NCBI GenBank assembly: GCA_963971575.1 | Contig: OZ020611.1 | Coordinates: forward strand, 245,730,654-245,794,653 | Source: Liopterus haemorrhoidalis | Taxonomy: Eukaryota; Arthropoda; Insecta; Coleoptera; Dytiscidae | Direction: 5' to 3' | Length of the DNA: 64,000 nt | Shown here: positions 1 through 10,190 of the stretch, one piece after another | Position numbering within the stretch: position 1 is the stretch's first letter | How the letters are laid out: each line of letters opens with the position of its first letter | Notes under the pieces: model-generated | Told to the model about the DNA's origin: nothing | The model's database searches: none | What the model saw: the letters and a program-made list of their open reading frames with translations, nothing else | Position numbers and translations under genes: made by a program

Positions 1-134
1 ATTTGCAGTTAGTTAATAATAATTAAATGTTTACTAATTATTGTTCCTTCACGAAGTTCTTCAGGACACAATTTAATTATTGTTTAGTTATGTCAATAAC
101 TAGTTAGATAACAACAAATACAAAAAGTCTTGAC

Positions 135-290
135 CATGTAGGACTTTTATTAAATAAGTTATTTGAATAAAAGCGAAAAGTTGGGGGATGTAAAGTTAAT
201 GTCAACATTGTTTCGCGGACCCCTTGTAATGGCTACGTGGACCCCAAGGGGTCCGTGGACCACAGTTTAAGAACCTCTGCTATAGATCAT
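135..290. repeat. hAT-type terminal repeat remnant (repeat S)
   Basis: Similar sequence recurs at 53905-54022. Both contain the stretch ending in a 'cgcggaccac..gtttaagaacc..ctgctata' motif, the usual look of a hAT element end (in reverse, CAG-GGTTC-TAAAC-GTGG). Only one end is present and I see no matching opposite end or 8-bp duplication. The flanks 1-134 and 291-620 are AT-rich with nothing I recognise. Confidence 0.5.
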
Positions 291-620
291 TGGAATTCTG
301 ATGCTGATCAATAGATTGAGGATCAATAAACAATTGAGGACAGCGCAAACCAAGTTTATCAAGGTTTTTTTCAAAATTGAAATATCATGTGATTATCAAT
401 ATTTATCTTGAAAGCTATTGGGAAAATAGAAGAAAGAAGTACAAAACTAACTTTGTTCCTTTATAATGTCGTATCGGACTACGTAAGACAAAGCAAAAGC
501 AGCTTTATCCATTAGTGAGTCTGGTGCAAAATCATCTTTATCTTTATTTATTTTAATAATTTTATTTTTAGCCGATTTAAATAAATTAAGTTATTAAAAA
601 GTTAATGTTCCTTGATTATT

Positions 621-1480
621 AAAAAATCAGCTGTGGCCACCACAGGACCGACCACCATTATAAAGTACTTGTATAAAATACATTCTAGCAGCAGAGTAGA
701 AATAACTTGGCCTAATATTTTCCAACAGAGATATTATTTATCATGGCCATGGAAACGTTACATATAAGTATGAAAAAATAGATAATTAGAAAAAAAAAAA
801 AATCAAATTTTTTTCGTTTTATCAAAAAACTTCTGAAATAAAAGTTATTATTTATTGCATTTATAGCAACTTTTGTTAAATAAATTTTTTGGAAATATTT
901 TTCTGTTGCTAAATATTCGCAAAAATCTTAAAATCGAAACGAGTAAACCCGTCCGTCTGTCTGTCTGTCCGTCCGTCCGTCCGTCCGTCCGTCCGTCCGT
1001 CCGTCCGTCCGTCTGTCTGTCTGTCTGTCCGTCTGTCTGTCTGTGTACACGTGCAGAGCAAATCCGGCTAAAAGGATGTTTATGAAACTTCACATTTAAG
1101 CCATCAATGGTACGAGTTGATCAACTTTTGGTAAAAATCGGTTGGCTTGAAATGGGAGTTTACTCGTGTCGATATTAAGATTTTTGCGAATATTTAGCAA
1201 CATAAAAATATTTCGAAAAAATTTATTTAACAAAAGTTGCTATAAATGCAATAAATAATAACATTTAATTGAGACGTTTTTTGATAAAACGAAACATTTC
1301 GAAAAATTTTTGTAAGAATTTTCTCAATTTTTCATACTTATATGTAACGTTTCCATGGTCATGATAAATAATATCTCTGTTGGAAAATATTAGGCCAAGT
1401 TATTTCTACCCTGCTGCTAGAATGTATTTTATACAAGTACTTTATGATGGCAGTCGGTCCTGTGGTGGCCAGATTTTTTT
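621..1480. mobile_element. Family A element, head-to-head inverted pair
   Basis: Two family-A 3' halves face each other around a shared (GTCY)n tract at 949-1041. The left half (621-948) reads inward on the minus strand; it starts at the 3' hairpin CTGTGG/CCACAG beside a T tract. The right half (1042-1480) reads outward on the plus strand and ends in the same hairpin region. Both lack the family 5' end. The arms are about 330 bp and similar but not identical, so this is an old palindrome or two independent copies joined at the microsatellite. The open frames here are only microsatellite translation. Confidence 0.75.
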
Positions 1481-1519
1481 AACTATCTTTATACACTAAT
1501 ACTTACTTCTTATCTATAT

Positions 1520-1661
1520 CAGCAATTCCCAAACTGTGCGCCCTGGAAATATTCCAATATTCCTCCAATTGCGGTAATTAGACCAATTTTTGACTTGGGG
1601 TGCCGCAGAAAAATACTGATACATTAAGGGCGCCGGGAAACGAAAAGTTTGGGAACCCCTG
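1520..1661. mobile_element. Short hAT-like MITE
   Basis: About 142 bp with imperfect inverted ends: CAG-AATTCCCAAACT on the left and AGTTTGGGAACCCCTG on the right, followed inward by complementary GCGCCC blocks. These ends are typical of insect hAT MITEs. The flanking 8-mers do not match, so the target duplication is lost or the ends are slightly misplaced. Confidence 0.5.
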
Positions 1662-2140
1662 TGCTAGCATGTTGAAAATAACCAAATGTTCTTCCCTTTC
1701 TGAACAAGTCTTGTACCTATATATTTCATAGTTGTATTTATGTTTGAGTGTGTAGTGTTGCATGCAATAAGCAATAATATTTGTTATATTGATAAATGTT
1801 GGTGTATTGTGAATATTTTATTAGGACATTAAGATTAGGATGTAGTAATGCGTGCGGACATGTGTAAGTGCCCCGCGGTCCCGGTGGCCCTTTGTCCGGC
1901 AGCGAGCCGCCACATTATTCACTGCGGTGTCAGATATTTATTGGCGGGCCACACGCGACCACCTCTCATAACTACAGACATCTTAATACACATCCACTAC
2001 AAATAAAATCTAATCACTGATTTGATTGTGTCTCTTATAAAATGGTTATTGTTGCTTAATTTAACCAACGTCCTAGCTCTTGTAGTTGTCGAGCAGCGCG
2101 TCTAGGACTAAACAGTTGGAGGAGCAATCAAAGTTTAAAT
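1662..2140. other. Low-repeat interval with GC-rich island
   Basis: No coding region or transposon is recognised. The core at about 1845-1990 is much richer in GC than its surroundings and includes 'ttattggcggg', a Hox-like T-T-T-A-T context. It may be host regulatory sequence (inference only). Confidence 0.3.
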
Positions 2141-2746
2141 AAAAAATCAGCTGTGGCCACCACAGGACTGACCGCCATCGTAAAGTACTCGTATAAAATA
2201 CATTCTAGCAGCAGAGTAGAAATAACTTGGCCTAATATTTTCTAACAGAGATATTATTTATCATGACCATGGAAATGTTACATATAAGTATGAAAAAATT
2301 GAGACTTGCAAAAATTTCGAAAAAATTTATAAACATTTTTCGAAATTTTTCGTTTTATCAAAAAATGTCTCAAACAAAAGTTGTTAGTTATTGCTTTTAT
2401 AGCAACTTTTGTTTAATAATTTTTTTTTAAATATTTTCTGTTGCTAAATGTTTGCAAAAACCTTAAAATCGACATGAGAAAACTCCCATTTTTAGACAAC
2501 CGATTTTTACCAAAAGTTGATCAACTCGTGCCATTGATGTCAAAAGCTTAAATATGAAGTTACATAAAAATCCTTTTAGCCGAATTTGCTCTGCACGTCT
2601 AGACACACAGACCGACAGACATCATGCTAAAAATAGTGAAAACGTTATGTAGGGAGCTCAATTCGTGGAGATCCATCGAAATCTCGAAATGTCAATATCG
2701 GTATCATCACAATACCTCCCTTATATATGTTGGCGGTCGGTAAAAA
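2141..2746 (-). mobile_element. Family A element, near full length
   Basis: About 600 bp. Read on the minus strand, the 5' end is at 2746 with motif ACCGACCGCCA. A conserved TATATAAGG and a reduced CAGA-type tract follow. Before the 3' end the inverted motif TGGCGGTCAGT appears, then the hairpin CTGTGG-TGG-CCACAG, CTGATTTTTT and the end at 2141. This is one of the clearest full copies. There is no coding capacity and no obvious target duplication beyond T/A tracts. Confidence 0.8.
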
Positions 2747-2850
2747 TACCAGTTATACAGTTTTGTGCACATATTAAAGATTGTTCAGATCAGTCTTGTG
2801 AAATTTATTGGACTGTGTAGGTGCAAGTAGCCTTTGATGCAGGCGTAAAA

Positions 2851-2985
2851 AAGACTATATACACAGCAAAACATTCATAAGTGTAAAAGTTCATTCTCAG
2901 TTTGCTTAAAATTTTTCATTTAAAAAAAGTAAACTGTTTACTATTTTTAACCAAATCACCGAGTAAATCTTCATTTATTCACATA
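2851..2985. repeat. Dispersed repeat E, uninterrupted copy
   Basis: The block from 'cacagcaaa-cattcataagtg' to 'aaatcttcatttattca' recurs at 35672-36738, where it is split by a 919-bp transposon. This copy therefore serves as the empty site for that insertion. The function of the repeat itself is unknown. Confidence 0.7.
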
Positions 2986-2989
2986 ATCT

Positions 2990-3880
2990 AATATGGGTTA
3001 ATTAACTGATAAAGTTGACCTTCAATTTATTGATGTGTGTAAAGTGTTCAAATTTCCACAATAAATTGAATAATTTATTGACAAAAAAATGGATCAATTT
3101 ATTTTGAAGTTCTATTTTTTATCAATTTTTTTTAGGGAATTCTAGGTATATTTTTATCTGTTTAGTTATTGCCAACTGTTAAGTTGTAGCATAACCAAGA
3201 AATGTATAGGTTATGTGTTGTGTTTTCAAATGTGACAGAACCGCAAACGTTCTAATTCACCATCATCTAGGTTATTTCTTTTGTTTTTGTTCACAGCTCG
3301 TATGTTTTCAATATTTTCATTTTGATAAATATATCAACTTGTTTTACGGTTGGTAATGTAAAAGTTTTCCAAAAAAATAATAAATAAATTGATGTGTGTA
3401 AAGTGATTCTTTTATTTTCAAGGTTATCAATAAATAGTTTAATTAATTCTGCAAAAAAAATATTGATAAACTGAAAAAATAACTAAATTTGGAACAAGTT
3501 CAACATTACACACCGTAGTTTCGAATGAATTATTAGCAAACGTTACCGCTGATTTAGCAATGACCCGTCAAAGGTTCAAAAAAATATGCCATGAGTCTTT
3601 ACACTCCAAACTATTTAATCATTAGCCTGTCAGAATGTATTATTTAACAACTTTAATGAATCTATTATTTCTGAATATATTCAAAGACATTATAAATTAT
3701 ATCCAACACCTGAACACCTCATGAGCTCAATTTTTATGATATTATTATTACTATTATTAAATATAGGATACTATTATTATTACATGTGATTAGGACTCTT
3801 AGTCCTGTTTGTAATAAGAATAAATAAATAAAATATCAATTTATTGATCAATTTTGTACTGTGTAAAACCAACTTAAAAT
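2990..3880 (-). mobile_element. Repeat H, MITE-like element, interrupted copy
   Basis: The segment to about 3480 is the reverse of 30952-31506: the same order of landmarks, including 'gttggcaat', 'aataacctaga' and 'ttgatcaatt' runs. The opposite end of the element appears at 3834-3880. The intervening 3510-3830 ends in (TTA)n and 'aataaataaataaa', which looks like the 3' tail of an inserted non-LTR element that I cannot name. The ends are rich in TTGATCAA-type palindromes. Confidence 0.6.
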
Positions 3881-3905
3881 TTATAAAGCTACTTGATAAC
3901 TCATA

Positions 3906-4372
3906 CCCTTTTCACACTAGATCTTTAAGACGATTGAACTTAAACTTCATCGATGTTTAATATCGGTTTGCTTTCACACTTGATGTTTAATTTGAAGAAG
4001 AAATCTCCATGTAAAGCTAGTATGTATTGCCAACATAATTTCATATCGCTTGAATTTATTCTGTCATTATTTTGTATATCGAGGTTAGGAGAAGTTTATT
4101 TTTTATATTTATTTAAATAATAACGCAAATAATCTTCTCATAACCTCGATATATAAAATGATAACAGCTGAACATAGATAAAAGAAGAGAAGCACAAATT
4201 CAAGGAGTATTTTTTTATAATGGGAATTAAGTTGGCAATGCGGGCGAAGTTTAAGACGCAGATCTCTGTCTTAAACATCGGTCGTGTTTAGACGAGGCCG
4301 TACGGTTTCACATTAGCGTTTAAAGATCCATTCACTTAAACATCCGATCTTAAAGATCTAGTGTGAAAAGGG
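3906..4372. mobile_element. MITE Q with TA target duplication
   Basis: 467 bp with inverted ends beginning CCCTTTTCACACTAGATCTT and the dinucleotide TA on both sides (3904-3905 and 4373-4374). It has many internal subterminal repeats (AAACATCG, GATCTTTAAG), and an inner inverted repeat at about 4070-4160 around 'atatcgaggtta'. It is non-coding. The TA duplication suggests a Tc1/mariner-type mobiliser. A related right end lies at 10368-10434. Confidence 0.75.
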
Positions 4373-4375
4373 TAT

Positions 4376-5133
4376 TACAGACTACTGAAATATGTAAAAA
4401 TTCATATTAAAACATCAATTTTTAAAATGTAACTGACTGCGTCAATATTTTTTATGGTTGTACCATTTGGCCAAATGAACTGAAACCACTATGCTTCAAT
4501 CAACTGTCCGGACAACCAGTTCAGAGAATTCTCATTGATGTATAATTGTTGACAAATGCAATTGTGTAGATATGCAAAAATGGCAAGAGCGGGCAGTTCG
4601 CTGGGGACAGTTGGGTGGTTGGGGGGGCACACACAGTGCAATGGGGGGTGGCAGTGGTAATGGAGCCGTGATGTGATTAATACCGGGGGCGGGCGTGCAT
4701 CTGCCCCCGACTGATCAATATGGTGCACTGATCAAGTCCTCTCATGAAATATTGTATTGCAGTGCAGTGTATTGCCTTCCTATCATTGATACGGTGTGTT
4801 CATTTTGGGAAATATTAGATTAGAGTACAGGGCCGTACTCAACATTATATCAATGTTTTGGATGTCGAAATATGTTCAGCTAGAGGTGATGTTGTTTGTT
4901 AGATTTTTGTATTTACATAAAATACTTCTCCACATAACAGTAAAAAGAAGTTTTATATAATTCTGACAAATGTTTGCAATTGTTAAAAAATGCTACTGTG
5001 CTGAACAGGCTGTTGCCTTCACTTGTTACTTGCAATGATAAATGCATGCGAATATCAGCGAATTCGGGTGTTAATATCCGAATATTATCCTCACTTCCAA
5101 AATATCCTTTTATCGAGGGTCCGACGAGGGTCC
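4376..5133. other. Low-repeat interval
   Basis: No gene or transposon recognised. A GC-richer island at about 4575-4740 has G runs, and its minus-strand open frame of 79 codons has no family resemblance. Positions 4370-4420 have a weak resemblance to the family C 3' end. Confidence 0.3.
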
Positions 5134-5740
5134 TTTTTATCGACCACGAACATATATAAGGGAGCGAAACTAGTTGCTTTAATAAAGAATTTACATAATT
5201 AATATTATATTTATTTCGGTGGAAATCCAAGAAAAACCCGTACAACTCATTTATAAGAGAGGTATTGTGATCATACCGATTTTGAAATTTCGAGATTTCG
5301 ATGGATCTCCACGAATTAAGGTCCCTACATAACGTTTTCACTATTTTTAGCATGATGTCTGTCCGTCCGTCTGTCCGTCCGTCCGTCTGACCGTCCGTCT
5401 GTCCGTCCGTCTGACCGTCCGTCTGTCCGTCCGTCCGTCTGTCTGTGTACACGTGCAGAGCAAATTCGGCTAAAAGGATTTTTATGAAACTTCATAGTTA
5501 AGCTCTTGACATCAATGACTCGAGTTGATCAATTTTTGGTAAAAATCGGTTGACTAAAAATGGGAGTTTACTCGTATCGATTTTAAGATTTTTGCGAATA
5601 TTTAGCAAAAGAAAAATATTTCGAAAAAATTTATTTAACAAAAGTTGCTATAATCGCAATAACTAACAACTTTTATTTGAGACATATTTTGATAAAACGA
5701 AAATTTTTTCGAAATTTTATTAAAGTACATATCTATTTTT
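5134..5740 (+). mobile_element. Family A element, outer copy of a nest (5' part)
   Basis: It begins with a diverged 5' end (ATCGACCACGAACATATATAAGG) and has about 90 bp of unrelated or diverged sequence at 5165-5255. It continues through 'gaggtattgtgatc', a (GTCC/GTCT)n tract at 5357-5448 and the GTGTACACGTGCAGAGC landmark. At the T tract after 'tatctattttt' it is interrupted by the next copy. Its 3' end reappears at 6868-7020, so the original element was split by later insertions. Confidence 0.75.
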
Positions 5741-6195
5741 ACCTACCGCCAACATATATAAGGGAGGTATTGTGATCATACCGATTTTGGCATTTCGAGA
5801 TTTCGATGGATCTCCACGAATTGAGCTCCCTACATAACGTTTTGACTATTTTTAGCATGATGTCTGTCGGTCTGTCTGTCCGTCCGTCCGTCCGTCTGTC
5901 TGTCTGTCTGTCCGTCTGTCTGTCTGTCTGTATACACGTGCAGAGCAAAGTAGGCTAAAAGGATTTTTATGAAACTGCATATTTAAGCTTTTGACATCAA
6001 TGGCACGAGTTGATCAACTTTTGGTAAAAATCGGTCGACTAGAAATGGGAGTTTACTCGTGTCGATTTTAAGATTTTTGCGAACATTTAGCAACAGAAAA
6101 ATATTTCGAAAAAATTTATTGAACAAAAGTTGCTATAAATGCAATAACTAATAACTTTTATTTGAAACGTTCTTTGATAAAACGAAAAATTTCGA
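5741..6195 (+). mobile_element. Family A element, middle copy of a nest (5' part)
   Basis: The 5' end ACCTACCGCCAACATATATAAGG is intact and starts directly after the T tract of the outer copy. The microsatellite lies at 5862-5935. The sequence runs normally to 'gtctcaattttt', where family B element B1 begins. The 3' part continues at 6713-6867. Confidence 0.8.
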
Positions 6196-6340
6196 AAAAA
6201 GTCTCAATTTTTACTTGCCCGACCTTAATATATAAGGGGCAAGTATTGTAATCGCGAAAATTTTCGATGTCGAGATTTTGACTGATGACCACGTTTCATG
6301 GTCCAGGGAATCCAAAAAACCTATTTTCGAAGTGCCGTCC

Positions 6341-6372
<32 letters not shown>

Positions 6373-6712
6373 CTGTGTGTGTGTCTGTGTGTATACACGA
6401 TAACTCAAAAACGATTTAAATTAAAGAGTTCGTTCTGGTACTAAAAAATTCTCCTAATAATTGGGAAGAACCCTATTGTTTTTTATTAAAATCCGAAACC
6501 GGAAAAGGAAGTTATTGTACTTTAAAATTTAAAAAAATTCGTAACTAGTAAACCAAGCCTTGGACAAAAATTTGTATAGGACATAATTTGATTTTTGAAG
6601 ATTTACCTACATCTAGTTTTAAATTAAAAAAAAAAAAAAAAAATTATGTATTTTTTATTATTATTTTTTTTATGTGAGGGCAAGTCTAGCGGAGGTCTCC
6701 CTTCGCCACTGG
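6196..6712 (+). mobile_element. Family B element B1, full length
   Basis: About 515 bp. The 5' motif ACTTGCCCGACC is followed by TATATAAGGGGCAAG and a region homologous in layout to family A ('atgaccacgtttcatggtccagg'). A (GT)n tract sits at about 6343-6402. Near the 3' end the inverted motif GGGCAAGT is followed by hairpin GCGGAGG-tctc-CCTTCGC, which has one G-T pair. It lies inside family A at a T tract, with no duplication beyond Ts. This is the expected structure for a Helentron-type non-autonomous element. Non-coding. Confidence 0.75.
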
Positions 6713-6867
6713 TTTCATACTTATATGTAACGTTTCCATGGTTATGATAAATAATATCTCTGTTAGAAAATATTAGGCCAAGTTATTTCTACTCTGCTGC
6801 TAGAATGTATTTTATAAAAGTACTTTATGATGGCGGTCGGTCCTGTGGTGGACACAGCTGATTTTTT
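6713..6867 (+). mobile_element. Family A 3' end (middle copy resumed)
   Basis: It starts with TCATACTTATATGTAACG, the exact sequence expected after the T tract where B1 inserted. It ends with GGCGGTCGGT, a hairpin region (CTGTGGTGGACACAG, one stem base changed) and GCTGATTTTTT. It completes the copy that begins at 5741. Confidence 0.8.
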
Positions 6868-7020
6868 CATACTTGTATGTAACTTGTCCATGGTCATGAT
6901 AAATAATATCTCTGTTAGAAAATATTGGGCTGAGTTATTTCTACTCTACTGCTAGAATGTATTTTATACAAGTACTTTGTGATGGCGGTCGGTCCTGTGG
7001 TGGACACAGATGATTTTTTT
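6868..7020 (+). mobile_element. Family A 3' end (outer copy resumed)
   Basis: A second family-A 3' terminal unit starts at the same CATACTT position and is more diverged ('gtatgtaacttgtcc'). It ends at 'cacagatgattttttt'. It is best read as the remainder of the copy that begins at 5134. Confidence 0.75.
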
Positions 7021-7049
7021 GTTTAAAAGATAAAAGTTGTTTTATTATA

Positions 7050-7445
7050 CAGTCTGTTTCAAACGGTTAGGCGGAACTAGATTTGGCAATCTAGTTAATT
7101 TCATCGTTTAAATCATACTTTTCGACCGTTTTGTTTAAGCTTTGTAAATCATACTTACAATAAATATTTTTTGGTTAAGGTTAATATCATTTTAAAATGT
7201 CATTTTCTTTATATTATGATTTTTTGTGTCATTCTGAATACAAATTTCCCATTTATTTATTTTTTTGTCATTAAAATACGTAAAAAAATGACATATGTCA
7301 TTCGTTTCCATGGTTTCATTGTTGGAATTTTAAATTTTGACATTTCAACGTGAAAAATGAAATAAACCAAGCAAGGTCCCTTCTCGTGACAACCTAAAAG
7401 AACGAAATTCCCATTTAGTTCCGCTTAACCGTTTGGAACAGACTG
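7050..7445. mobile_element. MITE F with TA target duplication
   Basis: 396 bp with inverted ends of about 30 bp, beginning CAGTCTGTTTCAAACGGTTA, and TA on both sides (7048-7049 and 7446-7447). Non-coding; the 60-codon frame inside is not recognisable. Truncated relatives of its interior occur in both arms of the palindrome at 12435-14556 (about 12560-12755 and 14130-14345). Tc1/mariner-type mobilisation is inferred from TA. Confidence 0.8.
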
Positions 7446-7447
7446 TA

Positions 7448-8190
7448 CTCATTGGTAATATAGGCTACATTGTAGTCACAAATAAATATTAAATTATTTA
7501 TGATGTTCTGCATAATTTTTTGTTGGACAATGCGACCCAGTAGATTCAAAAGGGTTGGACACTCATGTTATGAGATAGCTGGAAAGGACATTTATGTCAG
7601 CCTCTGTCCCTCTATAACTATATTTTGCACAATTCATCCTTTCACATACACAGATGGTCCTGAAGGAATGCCATAATTCAGTAAATCCCACAGTCCCAAC
7701 TCACCGGGAGCGCTGGTGGCGAGCGGTAAGGTGTGGTGTGTGGTGTTATGAAGATGTCAGTCCACTGCAATAAACTCCCCGTGACTTTACGACCGGCCAT
7801 CGCTGTCACCTCATATTAAATAACGTGAGACAGTGCCCTGCTAGCTGCTGGCTACTCGCTGTATGAACACAGTGGGCCGAGGGTGGCTCTCATTTACTAC
7901 TCTGCCAACTGGGACAACTGCATTTATTGATTGGAGTATCTGGCAGACTTTGTCGTGGAAAATTTTCTGCATTTTTTGCTTTGTTCAAGTTTTAGAATAT
8001 GGAAGGAATTTTTTATTGAAATTAGAACTGTACTATCTCAGATGTTATCAATGTTACATGAGATTACTTAAAAATATGTACCTAGTGGTTTTAAATGACA
8101 ATTTATTTATTTATTTAATAATAATGGACACTACAGACTTTTTTTTGTGTCCATAGACGTACGTACTTATATATACATACATAAATTTTG
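7448..8190. other. Low-repeat interval with GC-richer island
   Basis: No gene or mobile element recognised. Positions 7680-7870 are GC-richer and non-repetitive. The 97-codon frame at 7863-8156 has no domain I know and reads through AT-rich DNA, so I do not call it. Confidence 0.3.
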
Positions 8191-8197
8191 ATACATA

Positions 8198-9148
8198 TTT
8201 TTAGGGTTTTGTAGGTATGACCAAAAAACCCTTATACCGTCATTTTGTCGTCTGTCTGTCTGTCTGTCTGTGTGTCTGTCTGTCTGTCTGTCTGTTCGGT
8301 TAAAATTGTAGCCAAACGGCTAAACCTAGAGAGTTGAAATTTGGCATGCTTATACAACTCTTTGACCCGCACATAGGAAAAATACTAAAACATCTAAAAA
8401 ACATATCCCCCTAAAAATATAAACAAATATGTGCTCATCGAAAAAAAAAAATTTTTTTTATAATTCTGAGTAGGGTATCAAATGAAAGCCCTTAGTACGT
8501 GGATTAACGATCAAATTTTTATTTTTGCAAAATAAATTATTTTGATGCGATTTTTGCCAAAATTGTGCAAAAAAATTTTTGTCCCACACCCTGTAGCCCA
8601 GATGGTTTAAACTAAAAATCTAAAAAAATTCTAAGTAATGTATATTGGTGTGAACCGAAATAGTACAACAGGAATTTTTGATCAGATTATGTTTTCGGAA
8701 AATAACGCATTTTTTGTGGTTTTTGGTTCACAAGTACAAAAGTTATACCAATGTAAGACACTCACATTCAAGGCGTACGATGGCGTAACGGGTTAGAGCG
8801 CTGGTGTCGGAAGCTAAAATTCTCTGGAAAACGAAGGGTTTCGAATTCGAGTACGGAGTGAATTTTATTTTTTCTGTTTTTTTTTTGCATTTTTATTATG
8901 TTGAAATTATTTTGTCAAAATTCTAATTATATTTTGACAAATGTTGTATTTAATTTTTAAGAGCGTAAATTTAATAACCAGTCTTATTATATGATTAACA
9001 GACGATAAATTATTTTAAAAATATCGTTCATTTTGCCATGATTACTACAAATTAAAATTTGTCCTACACACTCAGCATACCGCCTTCACTTATTATATAC
9101 CTGCGAAACCCTGAAATGTGTGAATATTCACACTTCACATCAATTTTT
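8198..9148 (+). mobile_element. Family C element C1, full length
   Basis: About 950 bp. The 5' end is TTTTTAGGGTTTTGTAGGTAT, followed by a (GTCT)n tract at 8246-8294. A conserved middle includes 'ttggcatgcttatacaactc' and 'cacaccctgtagcccagatg', and a tRNA-like module lies at about 8775-8850. The 3' end has the inverted motif ACCTGCGAAACCCTG, then the perfect palindrome GTGTGAATATTCACAC, then TTCACATCAATTTTT. Inverted subterminal motif, 3' hairpin and T-rich end match Helentron-associated elements. Non-coding. Confidence 0.8.
8781..8848 (+). promoter_or_regulatory. tRNA-like A/B-box module inside C1
   Basis: TGGCGTAACGG at 8781-8791 fits the Pol III A-box consensus at every defined position. 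GGTTTCGAATTC at about 8838-8848 is a near B box. The spacing of about 46 bp is tRNA-like. There is no foldable acceptor stem that I can see, so this is an internal promoter or tRNA-derived segment rather than a tRNA gene. Confidence 0.5.
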
Positions 9149-9184
9149 CATATTTGCACAGATGCATACATATATTTATAAATT

Positions 9185-9415
9185 CATATTATACCTACAT
9201 TACGGTTCCATGACAACTGGGGCGATGGACAATTCGGGCCGTTCACAATTGGGGCTTTTCACAACTGGGGCCATTGACAATGGGGCAATGGACAATTCGT
9301 ACCGTAGACAATTGGGGCATTTCACAACTGGGGCCATTAACAACTGGGGCGATGCACAATTCGGGCCGTACACAACTGGGACTTTTCACAATTGGGGCCA
9401 TAACTATAAGAGCTA
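9185..9415. repeat. Minisatellite, about 15-bp unit
   Basis: About a dozen imperfect units of the type 'cacaactggggccat' with a higher-order pattern (ggcc-att, gat-gga, ttt-tca variants). Both overlapping plus-strand open frames are translations of this array, not genes. Confidence 0.85.
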
Positions 9416-9419
9416 AAGT

Positions 9420-9860
9420 CTTCTTTTGTTTAAAATTAAAAATAATTTTAAGAGTTGGATTAAGTAAATGCGTGTTCTTTAGAAAAAATAAAAATAAATT
9501 AATGGTTTGATTAAGTACATTTGGTGGGAATTAGAATAAATAAAAAAATTGTATTTTAAGAGTTCTATTAAGTAAAATTTAGTGCTCTTTTGACTATATA
9601 AATAAAAAATGTTTTTTAAGGGTTGGCTTAAGTAAATTTAAGTGTTCTTTTGAATAAATAAATAAAAAAATTATTTTAGAGTTGGATTATATACATATTA
9701 TTGTTTTTTAAAATAAATTTAAAATTTTGTATTTTAAGGGGTGGATTAAGTTAATTTTAATATTCATTTGAATAAATCCAAAAAAAATCATTAAAGGGTT
9801 GGAACTAAGTCATTTTAGTGTTTTTTTAAATAAATAATTTTTTTTATATTTTAAGGGGTT
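9420..9860. repeat. AT-rich tandem repeat, about 70-bp unit
   Basis: Roughly six diverged units, each with a version of 'ttttaagrgttggattaagt' followed by an 'aataaataaaaaa' stretch. It directly continues the minisatellite on its left and abuts the GC-rich block on its right. Confidence 0.75.
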
Positions 9861-10190
9861 AAGTGGCGCCTCAAATTTTGGCTGCGCCCGAGGCAAAGTG
9901 CCTCCCGAAACCGGCGCCCCATATTTTGGCCGCGCCCGGGGAAAAACATCCTCCGAAAGCGGCGCTTCATTCTTTGGCTGCGCCCGAGGCAAACGCGCAC
10001 CCAGAAAAGTTGCGCCCCGTATTTTGCCGCGCCCGCGGCAAAAACCCAACAAGCGGCTCGGGCCGTGAACGACCCGGACACCGTCCCCTAAGTTAGAGCA
10101 GCTTGTTGGGTTTTTGCCGCGGACGCGGCAAAATACGGGGCGCAACTTTCGTGGGTGCGCTTTTGCCTCGGGCGCAGCTAAAGAATGTAT
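9861..10190. repeat. GC-rich tandem and inverted repeat block
   Basis: About four units of a ~54-bp GC-rich repeat ('ggcgcc..attttggc-gcgcccg-ggcaaa'), the last of which form a long inverted repeat. The left arm is 9969-10053 and the right arm 10102-10186, about 85 bp each with few mismatches and a 48-bp spacer. Overlapping frames on both strands are repeat translations. The composition contrasts sharply with the AT-rich neighbours. Confidence 0.8.

Noticed and set aside
848..1093. Open frames of TDGQTDRQ or VRPSVCLSV type on either strand (also near 5400, 11207-11436, 30082, 41257, 60436-60736)
   Set aside because: They are translations of CAGA/GTCT/CGGA microsatellites inside families A and B, open in several frames at once.
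9120..9510. Two overlapping frames of about 80-98 codons
   Set aside because: Translation of the 15-bp minisatellite in two frames; no start context or domain.
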